Shown here: positions 9,251 to 20,864 of the stretch, piece by piece
How the letters are laid out: every line of letters starts with the position of its first letter
How positions within the stretch are numbered: position 1 is the first letter of the stretch
Source of the DNA: Pseudomonas sp. LFM046
GTDB lineage: Bacteria > Pseudomonadota > Gammaproteobacteria > Pseudomonadales > Pseudomonadaceae
NCBI RefSeq assembly: GCF_000949385.2
Contig: NZ_JYKO02000001.1
Location: 5,354,678 to 5,418,677, forward strand
Length of the DNA: 64,000 nt
Direction: 5' to 3'
Notes under the pieces: generated by a model
Database searches by the model: none
Seen by the model: only the letters and a program-made list of their open reading frames with translations
What the model was told of the DNA's origin: nothing
Made by a program: the position numbers and the translations under genes

Positions 9251-10015
9251 TCAGGCCTCCAGCAGATCGTGCAACTCGACGAACTGCTGGGTCAGCTTGT
9301 GGCGGGGTTCGAGGTAGATCAGCGGCATGCAGGCCTGGTGCGATTCGCGCATCTTCACTGACATCATCAGGTTCACCGGCAGCACCGGCAGCCCTTCTTC
9401 CAGGAGTTCGTCCAGCAATTGCTGAGGCAGGGACGCCCGCGGCTGGAACTGGTTGACCACGATGCCCTCGACTTCCAGACCTTCGTTGTGGTCTTCCTTC
9501 AATTCTTCGATCTCCGCCAGCAGCCCATAGAGCGCATTGCGGGAGAAGCTGTCGCAATCAAAGGGGATCAGGCAGCGATCGGCGGCGATCAATGCGGAAA
9601 CCGTGTAGAAATTCAGGGCCGGCGGCGTATCCAGGTAGATCCGGTCGTAGTCCTCGGCCAGGTCCTCCAGCAGTTTGCGCAGCTTGTTGATCTTGTGCTT
9701 GGCCTCCAGCTTGGGCTGCAGATCGGCCAGCTCCGCCGTGGCGGTCACCACGTGCAGGTTCTCGAAAGGCGTCTCGTAGATATCCACCTTGCCCTTGCGA
9801 AAGGCGGTGGGCGAGAGGGTCTGTTTGAAGAAGTCGGCGATCCCGATGGGGATGTCGTCGCCGGTCAGCCCGGTCAGGTAGTGAGTGGAATTGGCCTGGG
9901 CATCGAGGTCGATCAGCAGGGTGCGATACCCCTGCGAAGCGCTCACCGCCGCCAGGTTGCAGGCAATGCTGGACTTGCCCACGCCACCTTTCTGATTGAA
10001 AACCACGCGCCGCAT
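9251..10015 (-). CDS. Orphan ParA/MinD-type ATPase
   Basis: Deviant-Walker P-loop ATPase of the ParA family, 254 residues. The deviant Walker A motif KGGVGKS is at residues 9-15. The LLIDLDAQANST motif follows near residue 40, and IYLDTPPALNF is the Walker B-type strand. The start is ATG 10015, preceded by GGGAGGTG; an upstream ATG at 10057 adds 14 unconserved residues. No ParB, centromere-like repeat or chemotaxis partner is adjacent: neighbours are usp (convergent) and hemE. Such orphan ParA proteins often position protein clusters rather than DNA; that role is inferred from family behaviour only. Confidence 0.88.
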   Translation of the reverse strand: MRRVVFNQKGGVGKSSIACNLAAVSASQGYRTLLIDLDAQANSTHYLTGLTGDDIPIGIADFFKQTLSPTAFRKGKVDIYETPFENLHVVTATAELADLQPKLEAKHKINKLRKLLEDLAEDYDRIYLDTPPALNFYTVSALIAADRCLIPFDCDSFSRNALYGLLAEIEELKEDHNEGLEVEGIVVNQFQPRASLPQQLLDELLEEGLPVLPVNLMMSVKMRESHQACMPLIYLEPRHKLTQQFVELHDLLEA

Positions 10016-10117
10016 TACACACCTCCCTCTGCCTGACCAGTACTGGATTCTATGCAATGCCCGAAGCGAGGGCGAGGGATAGAACTGGGGAAAATCGTTT
10101 GCCGAGTAACCATGAAA

Positions 10118-10139
10118 AAGGGCCGCAATCGCGGCCCTT
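10118..10139 (-). terminator. Rho-independent terminator of hemE
   Basis: AAGGGCCGC (10118-10126), loop AATC, GCGGCCCTT (10131-10139): a 9-bp stem. Read on the minus strand it is followed by TTTTT, five bases past the hemE stop. Confidence 0.88.
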
Positions 10140-10144
10140 CAGCT

Positions 10145-11212
10145 TTACACGTGATACTGCGCCGACAACTCGTGCACGGCCTCGAAGAAGGCACCGGCGT
10201 GGGCCGGGTCCACTTCCGGGGTGATGCCGTGGCCCAGGTTGAACACCTGGCCCGGGCCCTTGCCGTAGGCGGCGAGGATGCGGCCCACTTCGGCGCGGAT
10301 GGCCGCCGGGTTGGCGTAGAGCACGGACGGGTCCATGTTGCCCTGAAGGGCCACCTTGTCGCCGACGCGAGCGCGGGCGCTGCCGATATCACAGGTCCAA
10401 TCCAGGCCCAGCGCTTCGGCGCCGGTGTCGGCCATGGATTCCAGCCAGAGACCACCGCCCTTGGTGAAGAGGATCACCGGCACGCGGCGACCGTCGTGTT
10501 CGCGGATCAGGCCGTCGACGATCTTCTTCATGTAGGCCAGGGAGAATTCCTGGTAGGCCGACGCGGACAGCGCGCCACCCCAGGAGTCGAAAATCTGCAC
10601 AGCCTGGGCACCGGCCTTTATCTGGCCATTCAGGTAGGCAGTCACCGCCTGGGCCAGCTTGTCCAGCAGGGCGTGCATGGCCTGGGGGTTGTCATAGAGC
10701 ATCGCCTTGGACTTGCGGAAGTCGCGGCTGGAGCCGCCTTCGACCATGTAGGTGGCCAGGGTCCAGGGGCTGCCGGAGAAGCCGATCAGCGGCACACGGC
10801 CGTTCAGCTCGCGGCGGATCGTGCGCACGGCGTCCATCACGTAGCCCAGGTCCTTCTCCGCGTCGGGAATTGGCAGGGCATCGATATCGGCCTGGTTGTT
10901 CACCACCTTCTTGAAGCGTGGGCCTTCGCCGCTTTCAAAGTACAGGCCCTGGCCCATGGCGTCGGGGATGGTGAGGATGTCGGAGAAGAGGATGGCCGCG
11001 TCCAGCTGAGGGTAGCGGTCCAGCGGCTGCAGGGTGACTTCGCAGGCCAGCTGAGGGTTCATGCACAGGCTCATGAAGTCGCCGGCCTTGGCGCGGGTGG
11101 CGCGGTACTCCGGCAGGTAGCGACCGGCCTGGCGCATCATCCAGACAGGCGTGACGTCGACTGGCTGCTTCAGCAGCGCGCGGAGGAAGCGGTCGTTCTT
11201 CAGAGCGGTCAT
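10145..11212 (-). CDS. hemE: Uroporphyrinogen III decarboxylase
   Basis: Cytosolic enzyme that decarboxylates the four acetate side chains of uroporphyrinogen III to give coproporphyrinogen III in heme synthesis. The 355-residue product carries the signature [16 protein letters not shown] near residues 21-36, with the conserved Arg residues, and the C-terminal [12 protein letters not shown]. The start is the ATG at 11212 ([10 protein letters not shown]); the open frame extends 19 residues further upstream, but that part runs toward the gltD terminator. The gene lies downstream of gltBD in the same orientation but is separated from it by a strong hairpin, so it probably has its own promoter. 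Confidence 0.97.
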   Translation of the reverse strand: MTALKNDRFLRALLKQPVDVTPVWMMRQAGRYLPEYRATRAKAGDFMSLCMNPQLACEVTLQPLDRYPQLDAAILFSDILTIPDAMGQGLYFESGEGPRFKKVVNNQADIDALPIPDAEKDLGYVMDAVRTIRRELNGRVPLIGFSGSPWTLATYMVEGGSSRDFRKSKAMLYDNPQAMHALLDKLAQAVTAYLNGQIKAGAQAVQIFDSWGGALSASAYQEFSLAYMKKIVDGLIREHDGRRVPVILFTKGGGLWLESMADTGAEALGLDWTCDIGSARARVGDKVALQGNMDPSVLYANPAAIRAEVGRILAAYGKGPGQVFNLGHGITPEVDPAHAGAFFEAVHELSAQYHV

Positions 11213-11260
11213 GGCAGGATTCCAGCAAAAAAGTGAGGGCATTTTCGCAGAGCCCAATGC

Positions 11261-11288
11261 AAAAGGCACGGCGGGTGCCGTGCCTTTT
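11261..11288 (-). terminator. Terminator after gltBD
   Basis: AAAAGGCACGGC (11261-11272), GGGT loop, GCCGTGCCTTTT (11277-11288): a perfect 12-bp inverted repeat with A/T ends on both sides, so it can work in both directions. It lies between the gltD stop and the hemE start. Confidence 0.88.
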
Positions 11289-11346
11289 GTTCATCGCGAC
11301 GAAATGCCGCGACGCGTCGGCGATGTGGTCGGCGCAGGTGCGACGA

Positions 11347-12801
<1,455 letters not shown>

Positions 12802-15800
12802 TTATTGCGGGTTGGCACGGGTGCTGGAGAGCAGCGAGGCGAGGCTCGCGGCCTTCGGCTTGACCAGCCAGAACTTGCGCAGGTAATCGTCCAGGTTTTC
12901 CAGCAGGTGGGCGCCCCAGTCGCTGGAGGTTTCCTTGACGTACTCCACCAGCACGCTGTGCAGGTGGCTGCGGTAGGCCTCCATGGCCTCGTTGCTGATG
13001 CGCTGGATTTCCACCAGTTCGTGGTTCACACGGTCGACGAAGCTGTTGTCCTGGTCGAGCACGTAGGCGAAACCGCCGGTCATGCCGGAACCGAAGTTAT
13101 AGCCGGTCTTGCCGAGAACGCAGACGAAACCGCCGGTCATGTACTCGCAGCAGTGATCGCCCGTGCCTTCCACCACGGCGTGGGCGCCGGAGTTACGCAC
13201 GGCGAAGCGCTCGCCGGCGGTACCCGCGGCGAACAGCTTGCCGCCGGTGGCGCCGTACAGGCAGGTGTTGCCGACGATGGCCGACTCCTGGCTCTTGAAC
13301 GGGCTGACCTTCGGCGGGGTGATCACCAGCTTGCCACCGGTCATGCCCTTGCCCACGTAGTCGTTGGCGTCGCCTTCGAGGTACAGGTGCAGGCCACCGG
13401 CGTTCCACACGCCGAAGCTCTGGCCGGCAGTACCGCGGAAGCGGAAGGTGACCGGCTTGTCTTTCATGCCCTGGTTGCCATGGCGACGAGCAATCTCACC
13501 GGAAACCCGCGCACCGATGGAGCGGTCGCAGTTGCCGATTTCGAGGTCGTAGCAACCGCCGGACTTGTTCTCCACCGCGGCCTTGGCGATGTCCCACATC
13601 TTCTCGGCCAGCAGGCCCGGGTCGAAGGGGGGGTTCTTCTCGACTTCACAGAACTGCGGCTTGTCAGCCGGAACCAGATCGCTGCCCAGCAGCGGGGTCA
13701 GGTCCAGGTTGGCCTGCTTGGCGGTGTCGCCCGGCAGGATTTCCAGCAGGTCGGTACGGCCGATCAGTTCACCGAGGCTGCGAACGCCGACCTTGGCCAG
13801 CCACTCGCGGGTTTCTTCGGCAATGTAGGTGAAGAAGTTCATCACCATTTCGACCGTGCCGATGAAGTGATCCTTGCGCAGCTTGTCGTTCTGGGTGGCT
13901 ACGCCGGTGGCGCAGTTGTTCAGGTGGCAGATACGCAGGTACTTGCAGCCCAGGGCGATCATGGGTGCGGTGCCGAAGCCGAAGCTTTCGGCGCCGAGGA
14001 TGGCCGCCTTGATCACGTCGAGGCCGGTCTTCAGGCCGCCATCGGTCTGGACACGGACCTTGCCGCGCAGGTCGTTGCCACGCAGGGTCTGGTGCGCCTC
14101 GGAGAGGCCCAGTTCCCACGGGCTGCCGGCGTACTTGATGGAGGTCAGCGGGGATGCGCCGGTGCCGCCGTCGTAACCGGAAATGGTGATCAGGTCCGCG
14201 TAGGCCTTGGCCACACCGGCAGCGATGGTGCCAACGCCGGGTTCGGCTACCAGCTTCACCGACACCAGGGCCTGCGGGTTGACCTGCTTGAGGTCAAAGA
14301 TCAGCTGGGCCAGGTCTTCGATGGAGTAGATGTCGTGGTGCGGCGGCGGCGAGATCAGGGTCACGCCAGGCACCGCATAACGCAGGCGAGCGATCAGGCC
14401 GTTGACCTTGCCGCCCGGCAGCTGGCCGCCCTCACCGGGCTTGGCGCCCTGGGCAACCTTGATCTGCAGCACTTCGGCATTGACCAGGTATTCCGGGGTC
14501 ACACCGAAGCGGCCGGTGGCCACTTGCTTGATCTTGGAGCTGCGCACAGTGCCGTAACGGGCCGGGTCTTCGCCACCCTCGCCGGAGTTGGAACGCGCGC
14601 CCAGGCGGTTCATGGCTTCGGCGATGGCTTCGTGGGCTTCGGGCGACAGAGCACCCAGGGAGATGCCCGCGGAGTCGAAGCGCTTGAGGATCGCCTCGAC
14701 CGGCTCGATCTCGTCCAGGGACAGCGGCTGGGCGTCTTCCTTGACCTTCAGCAGGTCGCGGATCATGGACACCGGGCGCTGATCCACCAGTGCGCTGTAT
14801 TCCTTGTACTTCTCGTAGCTGCCCTGCTGCACAGCGGCCTGCAGGGTGTTCACCACGTCCGGGTTGTAGGCGTGGTACTCGCCACCGTAGACGAACTTCA
14901 GCAGACCACCCTGCTGGATCGGCTTGCGGTTGTTCCAGGCCTCGAAGGCCAGCAGCTTCTGCTCGGACTCGATGTCGATGAAACGCGCGCCCTGGATGCG
15001 GCTGGCGACGCCACGGAAGCTGAGGTCCACCACCTCGCCGGCCAGACCAACAGCTTCGAACAGCTGGGCGCCGCGGTAGGAGGCAATGGTGGAGATGCCC
15101 ATCTTCGACAGGATCTTCAGCAGGCCCTTGGAGATGCCCTTGCGGTAGTGCTTGAAGACTTCGTAGAGGTCACCCAGCACTTCGCCGGTGCGGATCAGGT
15201 CGGACAGCACCTCGTAAGCGAGGAACGGGTACACCGCGGAGGCGCCGAAGCCCACCAGCACCGCGAAGTGGTGCGGGTCGCGAGCGGTGGCGGTCTCCAC
15301 CAGGATGTTGCAGTCGCAACGCAGGCCCTGCTCCACCAGGCGGTGGTGCACGGCGCCGACGGCCAGGGAGGCGTGAGCTGGCAGCTTGCCCGGGGCGATG
15401 TGACGGTCGGTCAGCACCAGCAGGGACTTGCCGGCACGCACAGCCTCTTCGGCCTGATCGGCAAAGTTGCGCACGGCCGCTTCGAGGCCGAAGCTCTCGT
15501 CGTAGTTCAGGTCGATGATGTGCCGCTCGAAGCCCGGGCGGTCCAGGCTCATCAGCGCGCGCCACTTGGCCGGGGAGATCACCGGGCTGCTGAGGATCAC
15601 GCGGCTGGCGTGCTCGGGCGACTCGGCAAAGATGTTGCGCTCGGCACCCAGGCAGATTTCCAGGGACATCACGATGGCTTCGCGCAGCGGGTCGATCGGC
15701 GGGTTGGTCACCTGCGCGAACTGCTGGCGGAAATAGTCGTACGGCGAGCGGATGCGCTGGGACAGCACGGCCATGGGGGTGTCGTCACCCATGGAGCCCA

Positions 15801-17247
15801 CGGCTTCCTGGCCCTGCTCGGCCAGCGGGCGCAGTACCTGGTCACGCTCCTCGAAGGTGACCTGGAACATCTTCATGTACTGCTTGAGCTGGTCGCTGTC
15901 GTAGCTGGCCACTCCGTGGTCGTCATCCAGTTTGGCCTGGATGCGCACGGCGCTCTGACGCAGCCACTGCTTGTAGGGATGGCGCGACTTCAGACGGCTG
16001 TCGATGTCCTCGGTGTTGAGGATCTGGCCGGTCTCGGTGTCCACCGCAAGGATCTTGCCCGGGCCGACGCGGCCCTTGGCAATGACGTCCTCGGGCTTGT
16101 AGTTCCACACGCCGATCTCGGAAGCCAGGGTGATGTAGCCGTTCTTGGTGGTGACCCAGCGGGCCGGGCGCAGGCCGTTGCGGTCCAGCAGGCAGACGGC
16201 GTAGCGGCCGTCGGTCAGCACGACGCCAGCGGGGCCGTCCCACGGCTCCATATGCATGGAGTTGTATTCGTAGAACGCACGCAAGTCGGCGTCCATGGTC
16301 TCCATGTTCTGCCAGGCCGGCGGGATGATCATGCGCACGCCGCGGAACAGGTCGATGCCACCGGTGACCATCAGCTCCAGCATGTTGTCCATGCTCGAGG
16401 AGTCAGAACCCACGCGGTTGACCAGCGGGCCCAGTTCGTCGATGTCGGGCAGTTGTTCGTTGGCGAACTTGGTGCGACGGGCCACTGCCCAGTTGCGGTT
16501 GCCGGTGATGGTGTTGATCTCGCCGTTGTGGGCGAGGAAGCGGAAGGGCTGCGCCAGCGGCCACTTCGGCAGGGTGTTGGTGGAGAAGCGCTGGTGGAAG
16601 ACGCAGATGGCGGTCTGCAGACGCTCGTCACCCAGGTCCGGGTAAAACTGTTGCAGGTCCGCCGGCATCATCAGGCCTTTGTAGATGATGGTCTTGTTGG
16701 AGAAGCTGCAAACGTAATGGTCGGTGTCCGCGGCGTTGGCCACGGAGGAGCGGCGGCGGGCGCTGAACAGCTTGACCGCCATCTCCTGGTCACCAAGGCC
16801 TTCACCACCGATGAACACCTGCTCGATCTGCGGCAGGCGCTCCAGGGCCAGACGGCCGAGAACGCTGGTGTCCACCGGGACCTTGCGCCAGCCGATCAGT
16901 TGCAGGCCGGCTTTGATGATTTCGCGATTCATGTTCTCGCGAGCCGCTTCGGCGCGAACAGGGTCCTGATTGAAGAAGACCATGCCAACGGCGTACTGGG
17001 CCGGCAGTTCGACCCCAAAGGTCTCCTTGGCCATTGCACGCAGGAAGAGGTCGGGCTTCTGGATCAACAGACCACAACCGTCACCGGTCTTGCCGTCGGC
17101 ATTAATGCCGCCGCGGTGGGTCATGCAGGTCAGGGCTTCGATGGCGGTTTTCAGAAGATGGTGGCTTGCCTCGCCTTCCATATGGGCGATCAAGCCGAAA
17201 CCGCAGTTATCCTTGAATTCATCAGGATGGTACAGACCTGCTTTCAT
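12802..17247 (-). CDS. gltB: Glutamate synthase (NADPH) large subunit
   Basis: Catalytic subunit converting 2-oxoglutarate and glutamine to two glutamates. The 1481-residue precursor begins with a 14-residue propeptide ([14 protein letters not shown]), then Cys15, the N-terminal nucleophile of the glutaminase domain. Then come the central domain, the FMN-binding TIM barrel ([37 protein letters not shown]) and the 3Fe-4S cysteines in [19 protein letters not shown]. The Gly-rich beta-helix C-terminus is present. A sigma-70-type promoter lies about 120 bases upstream. With gltD it forms the main route of ammonium assimilation under nitrogen limitation. Confidence 0.98.
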   Translation of the reverse strand: MKAGLYHPDEFKDNCGFGLIAHMEGEASHHLLKTAIEALTCMTHRGGINADGKTGDGCGLLIQKPDLFLRAMAKETFGVELPAQYAVGMVFFNQDPVRAEAARENMNREIIKAGLQLIGWRKVPVDTSVLGRLALERLPQIEQVFIGGEGLGDQEMAVKLFSARRRSSVANAADTDHYVCSFSNKTIIYKGLMMPADLQQFYPDLGDERLQTAICVFHQRFSTNTLPKWPLAQPFRFLAHNGEINTITGNRNWAVARRTKFANEQLPDIDELGPLVNRVGSDSSSMDNMLELMVTGGIDLFRGVRMIIPPAWQNMETMDADLRAFYEYNSMHMEPWDGPAGVVLTDGRYAVCLLDRNGLRPARWVTTKNGYITLASEIGVWNYKPEDVIAKGRVGPGKILAVDTETGQILNTEDIDSRLKSRHPYKQWLRQSAVRIQAKLDDDHGVASYDSDQLKQYMKMFQVTFEERDQVLRPLAEQGQEAVGSMGDDTPMAVLSQRIRSPYDYFRQQFAQVTNPPIDPLREAIVMSLEICLGAERNIFAESPEHASRVILSSPVISPAKWRALMSLDRPGFERHIIDLNYDESFGLEAAVRNFADQAEEAVRAGKSLLVLTDRHIAPGKLPAHASLAVGAVHHRLVEQGLRCDCNILVETATARDPHHFAVLVGFGASAVYPFLAYEVLSDLIRTGEVLGDLYEVFKHYRKGISKGLLKILSKMGISTIASYRGAQLFEAVGLAGEVVDLSFRGVASRIQGARFIDIESEQKLLAFEAWNNRKPIQQGGLLKFVYGGEYHAYNPDVVNTLQAAVQQGSYEKYKEYSALVDQRPVSMIRDLLKVKEDAQPLSLDEIEPVEAILKRFDSAGISLGALSPEAHEAIAEAMNRLGARSNSGEGGEDPARYGTVRSSKIKQVATGRFGVTPEYLVNAEVLQIKVAQGAKPGEGGQLPGGKVNGLIARLRYAVPGVTLISPPPHHDIYSIEDLAQLIFDLKQVNPQALVSVKLVAEPGVGTIAAGVAKAYADLITISGYDGGTGASPLTSIKYAGSPWELGLSEAHQTLRGNDLRGKVRVQTDGGLKTGLDVIKAAILGAESFGFGTAPMIALGCKYLRICHLNNCATGVATQNDKLRKDHFIGTVEMVMNFFTYIAEETREWLAKVGVRSLGELIGRTDLLEILPGDTAKQANLDLTPLLGSDLVPADKPQFCEVEKNPPFDPGLLAEKMWDIAKAAVENKSGGCYDLEIGNCDRSIGARVSGEIARRHGNQGMKDKPVTFRFRGTAGQSFGVWNAGGLHLYLEGDANDYVGKGMTGGKLVITPPKVSPFKSQESAIVGNTCLYGATGGKLFAAGTAGERFAVRNSGAHAVVEGTGDHCCEYMTGGFVCVLGKTGYNFGSGMTGGFAYVLDQDNSFVDRVNHELVEIQRISNEAMEAYRSHLHSVLVEYVKETSSDWGAHLLENLDDYLRKFWLVKPKAASLASLLSSTRANPQ

Positions 17248-17360
17248 AGGGGAACTCTCACCAGGGTTGCCTTCAGAAAAGGCAGAATTGCTTTGTAATT
17301 CAACTCCTTACCATACGCACCGGACTTGGCGCCGGCTTTTACGTAGGGCAAAGGGAGGTC

Positions 17361-17389
17361 ATTGTACATAGCCCATTGGTCGACCACAA
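17361..17389 (-). promoter_or_regulatory. Sigma-70-type promoter for gltBD
   Basis: On the minus strand TTGTGG (-35, 17384-17389) and TACAAT (-10, 17361-17366) are separated by exactly 17 bases. Transcription from here would give a leader of about 105 bases before the gltB ATG. No riboswitch structure was recognised in the leader. Confidence 0.6.
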
Positions 17390-17499
17390 ATCTTAGTGGC
17401 CGACTGGTGAAAGTCGATGTCGCAAAAATGAATGAAAGAACCAGGAGGTCGTGCTAACGACCACCCAGTCAGAAGGCGGGGGATCAGGCTCGCGTGGAA

Positions 17500-19176
17500 C
17501 TAGCGAGCCATCTCCTGTTGGATGCTGGCAAAGGTCTTGGGCCACGGTTTACCAGCCTGGACCTTGGCCGGCAAGGCCTTGATTGCGGCCTGGGCGGCCG
17601 CACGGCTGGGGAAGCTGCCATAGGTCACGACATAGAGCGCCTTGCCCTGGTGCAGTTTCTTGAAGTAGCGGTATTGACCGCCATTCTGTTGCACAAACGC
17701 TTTGGCGCTGCTCTCCGAGCTGGTACCCAGCACCTGCAGCGCGAAATGGCTGCTGGACTGGCTGCCATACCAGCCATTGCTGGCGACACCACCCGCGGCG
17801 GAAGCGGCAGGCGCTGGAGCTGGCTTCTCGGTGGGCTTGGCCACGGCCTGGACCGGAGCCGGGGCAGGCTTGGTGGCGGATGCCGGAGCCGGCGTCGGGG
17901 CCACAGCGGCCGGCTTGGGCGCAGCGACCTGGGGAGCAGGCGCAGCCGGTGCGACAGGCGCGGCAGCAATAGGCTGAACCGGCGCGGGCAGCGATTGCGG
18001 CGAAGCAATTGGCTGAACCGGTGCGGCAGGCGCCGGGCTGGCAGCCGCACCCTGCGGCGGCGCGATGGTGGTGACGGTCGGCGGCACGTTCGCAGCCCCC
18101 TCGGGCGCCGGGCCATCTTCCGGCTCGCCCTGACCCGCAGCCTGGGCCAGCGGCTCGCGAATCACAGGCTGAGCTTCACCCACCAGAGGCAGCGGCAACG
18201 GCTGGGAGGAACCGGCGAACTCGACTGCCGGAGCGCCCGAGTCGCCTTCTGCCGGAGCTTGACCAGCCGGAGCCTGGTCCAGCGGTAGCTGGGCGGTGGC
18301 TGGTGCGCTTTCGACACTACCTTCGTTGCGCCCCTGCATCATCCAGGCGGCAACCACGCCAACCCCGACGACAGCCAGAGCCAGCAAATGCTTCTTCGGC
18401 AGGTTGAAGCCCGCGGAAGATTTCCGCGAAGCACCACGCTGGGCAAGCATCGCTTCGATCAACAGATCACGGGCCACCTGGTTGATCGCGCCCGGCCAGC
18501 CGCCGGATTGCAGATGGATTTCTTCCGCCTGCTCTTCGCTCAACAGGTCAACACCGCGCCCGGCACCTTCGAGTCGCTGGGCGAGGTATTCACGGGTCTC
18601 TTCCGGGTTGTAGGGCTGCAGCTCGATGACGTGGAAACGCTCCTCGCCTTCGGCCAGCGCATCCAGACGCGCCAGCAGCGCATCCTCGCCAAACAAGAAC
18701 ACATGGGCACGGGCTTCGCCATTGCCCTGGGTCAGGGCCAGCAAGTGATCGAGGGAAGCGTCGTCCAGCTCCTCAGCATCGTCCACGAGGAGGTATACCT
18801 CCTGGCCGGTCAGGGCCAGTTGGCCGATCTGAGCGAGAATCGAGTGCAGGTCAGCCTGAGCGATGTTCAGCCCCTGGGCGATCTGCCGCAGCAGGCCGCC
18901 CGCCTCGACCGAACTGCGTGCCGACACCACCACGCTTTGCACGGCCTGCTTGTTGGTGCTGGCCACCAAGGCCTGGCGTAGCAGGGTCTTGCCGCTGCCG
19001 TGGGGGCCGCTTACCACCAGCATCAGTTGACTGTAGCGCGCCAGATGATGCAGTTGGCCCAGCACCGGCTTGCGCTGGGCCGGGAAGAACTTGAAGCCGG
19101 GAACCCGAGCCGCGAAGGGGTCGTGGGTGAATTGATAGTGACCGAGATACGCCTCGTCTGCGTGCAGGCTGCTCAT
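17500..19176 (-). CDS. damX: DamX-like cell-division protein: AAA+ ATPase domain plus SPOR domain
   Basis: Inner-membrane protein that binds denuded septal peptidoglycan. In the 558-residue product an N-terminal AAA/ExeA-like domain has Walker A GPHGSGKT at residues 57-64 and a Walker B-like YLLVDDAEEL. A single membrane helix follows at about 263-282 (LLALAVVGVGVVAAWMM). A long Pro/Ala-rich periplasmic linker leads to a C-terminal SPOR domain (about 480-555, starting HFALQVLGTSSES). It lies 9 bases after aroB, as in other pseudomonads. E. coli DamX lacks the full ATPase, so the exact role of this domain is open. Confidence 0.93.
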   Translation of the reverse strand: MSSLHADEAYLGHYQFTHDPFAARVPGFKFFPAQRKPVLGQLHHLARYSQLMLVVSGPHGSGKTLLRQALVASTNKQAVQSVVVSARSSVEAGGLLRQIAQGLNIAQADLHSILAQIGQLALTGQEVYLLVDDAEELDDASLDHLLALTQGNGEARAHVFLFGEDALLARLDALAEGEERFHVIELQPYNPEETREYLAQRLEGAGRGVDLLSEEQAEEIHLQSGGWPGAINQVARDLLIEAMLAQRGASRKSSAGFNLPKKHLLALAVVGVGVVAAWMMQGRNEGSVESAPATAQLPLDQAPAGQAPAEGDSGAPAVEFAGSSQPLPLPLVGEAQPVIREPLAQAAGQGEPEDGPAPEGAANVPPTVTTIAPPQGAAASPAPAAPVQPIASPQSLPAPVQPIAAAPVAPAAPAPQVAAPKPAAVAPTPAPASATKPAPAPVQAVAKPTEKPAPAPAASAAGGVASNGWYGSQSSSHFALQVLGTSSESSAKAFVQQNGGQYRYFKKLHQGKALYVVTYGSFPSRAAAQAAIKALPAKVQAGKPWPKTFASIQQEMAR

Positions 19177-19185
19177 GGGAATCCT

Positions 19186-20289
19186 TTACTCTCCAAGCTG
19201 GTCGGCCAGGGCGCGGTAGTCGGCGGCCAGGGTGGCCTCCAGCACGTCACGCGGATAATCGGCAGTCACGATGGCCTCGCCGATCCGGCGCAGCAGCACC
19301 AGACGCAGCTGGCCATCAAGGACTTTCTTGTCTACGGCCATGTGCTGAAGGAATTGTTCCGGCGTCATCTCCGCTGGCGGCACGACCGGCAAGCCGGCGC
19401 TACGCAACAGACGGATCGCCGAATTGCGCTCGTCGGTGGAAATCCAGCCCAGGCGGCTGGACATTTCGAGGGCCATGACGGTGCCCGCCGACACCGCCTC
19501 GCCGTGCAGCCAGACGCCATAGCCCATCTGGGTCTCGATGGCGTGGCCAAAAGTGTGGCCCAGGTTGAGAATGGCGCGCAGGCCGGACTCGCGCTCATCG
19601 ACCCCAACCACCCGTGCCTTGGCGGCACAGGAGCGTTCGATGGCTTCGGTCAGGGCGGTCGCATCGAGACCACACAGGGCGGGCATTTTCTCCGCCAGCC
19701 AGGGCAGGAAGGGCTCATCGCAGATCAGGCCGTACTTGATCACTTCGGCCAGGCCAGCGGAAAGCTCGCGCTCCGGCAGGGTGGTCAGGCTGTCGGTGTC
19801 GATGATCACCGCCTTCGGCTGGTAGAAGGCCCCGACCATGTTCTTGCCCAGCGGGTGGTTGATGCCGGTCTTGCCTCCGACCGACGAATCCACCTGGGAC
19901 AGCAGGGTGGTGGGCACTTGAATGAAGTCCACGCCACGCTGGTAGCAAGCAGCCGCGAAACCGGCCATGTCGCCGATCACGCCACCACCGAGGGCGATGA
20001 TGGTGGTCCGGCGATCGTGACGGGCACCCAGCAGGGCGTCGAAGATCAGCTGCAGGGTTTCCCAGTTCTTGTGGGCCTCGCCGTCAGGCAGCACCACGGG
20101 CAATACCGAGTAACCCTGAAGGGTCTTGGTCAGCTTTTCCAGATAGAGGGGCGCGACGGTCTCATTGGTGACAATGGCCACCTGCCGACCAGCAATGTGC
20201 GGCTTGAAGAGTTCTGGCTGCGACAGCAAGCCCGAACCGATATGGATGGGATAGCTACGCTCGCCAAGATCGACCTGAAGTGTCCGCAT
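19186..20289 (-). CDS. aroB: 3-dehydroquinate synthase
   Basis: Second shikimate-pathway enzyme, which cyclises DAHP to 3-dehydroquinate using NAD+ and a divalent metal. The 367-residue length is typical. Conserved blocks are [11 protein letters not shown], the Gly-rich NAD site [39 protein letters not shown] and the metal-binding [11 protein letters not shown]. It is in the pilQ-aroK-aroB-damX run, 51 bases after aroK. The ATG at 20289 is the only plausible start. Confidence 0.97.
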   Translation of the reverse strand: MRTLQVDLGERSYPIHIGSGLLSQPELFKPHIAGRQVAIVTNETVAPLYLEKLTKTLQGYSVLPVVLPDGEAHKNWETLQLIFDALLGARHDRRTTIIALGGGVIGDMAGFAAACYQRGVDFIQVPTTLLSQVDSSVGGKTGINHPLGKNMVGAFYQPKAVIIDTDSLTTLPERELSAGLAEVIKYGLICDEPFLPWLAEKMPALCGLDATALTEAIERSCAAKARVVGVDERESGLRAILNLGHTFGHAIETQMGYGVWLHGEAVSAGTVMALEMSSRLGWISTDERNSAIRLLRSAGLPVVPPAEMTPEQFLQHMAVDKKVLDGQLRLVLLRRIGEAIVTADYPRDVLEATLAADYRALADQLGE

Positions 20290-20340
20290 GGGGCCCCCGA
20301 CTGAAAAAGGGCTAAAGGATAGCGCAGTTCCGCCCGCGCT

Positions 20341-20859
20341 TTAACGGGGCGGTAATGCTTGCAGGCGCGCCAGTATCTCTTGCACCACCATGCGCGGCGG
20401 ACGCTCGTCCGTCTCGATGATGATGTCGGCGATCTCACGGTAGAGCGGATCGCGAATCGCCATCAGGTCGCGCAGGACTTTTCCCGGGTCAGCGGAGCGC
20501 AACAGCGGCCGATTTCGATCCCGGGCCGTCCGTTCGATCTGCTGCTCAACCGAAGTGTGCAGATAGACGACACGCCCCCCCGAGCGCAGCGCCTGACGAT
20601 TGGCAGAGCGCAGGACCGCGCCACCACCCGTTGCCAGGACGACGCCATCATGGCCGCAGAGCTCTTCGATCATCGCCTGTTCGCGATCACGGAAGCCCTG
20701 TTCGCCCTCAACGTCGAATATCCAGGGGATATCCGCGCCGGTGCGCTGTTCGATTTCCTTATCGGAGTCCTTGAAGGGAAGACGCAGTTCTTTGGCAAGC
20801 AAACGCCCGATGGTGCTTTTTCCTGCTCCCATCGGGCCGATCAGAATCAAATTTCGCAC
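20341..20859 (-). CDS. aroK: Shikimate kinase
   Basis: P-loop kinase making shikimate 3-phosphate. The 172-residue protein has Walker [10 protein letters not shown] (residues 8-16), the shikimate-binding FKDSDKEIE with Asp34, the GGGAV loop and the adenine-binding RNRPLL lid region. The start codon is GTG (20857-20859), five bases after the pilQ stop, with only a weak ribosome-binding site, so translational coupling to pilQ is likely. Confidence 0.96.
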   Translation of the reverse strand: MRNLILIGPMGAGKSTIGRLLAKELRLPFKDSDKEIEQRTGADIPWIFDVEGEQGFRDREQAMIEELCGHDGVVLATGGGAVLRSANRQALRSGGRVVYLHTSVEQQIERTARDRNRPLLRSADPGKVLRDLMAIRDPLYREIADIIIETDERPPRMVVQEILARLQALPPR

Positions 20860-20864
20860 CGATA

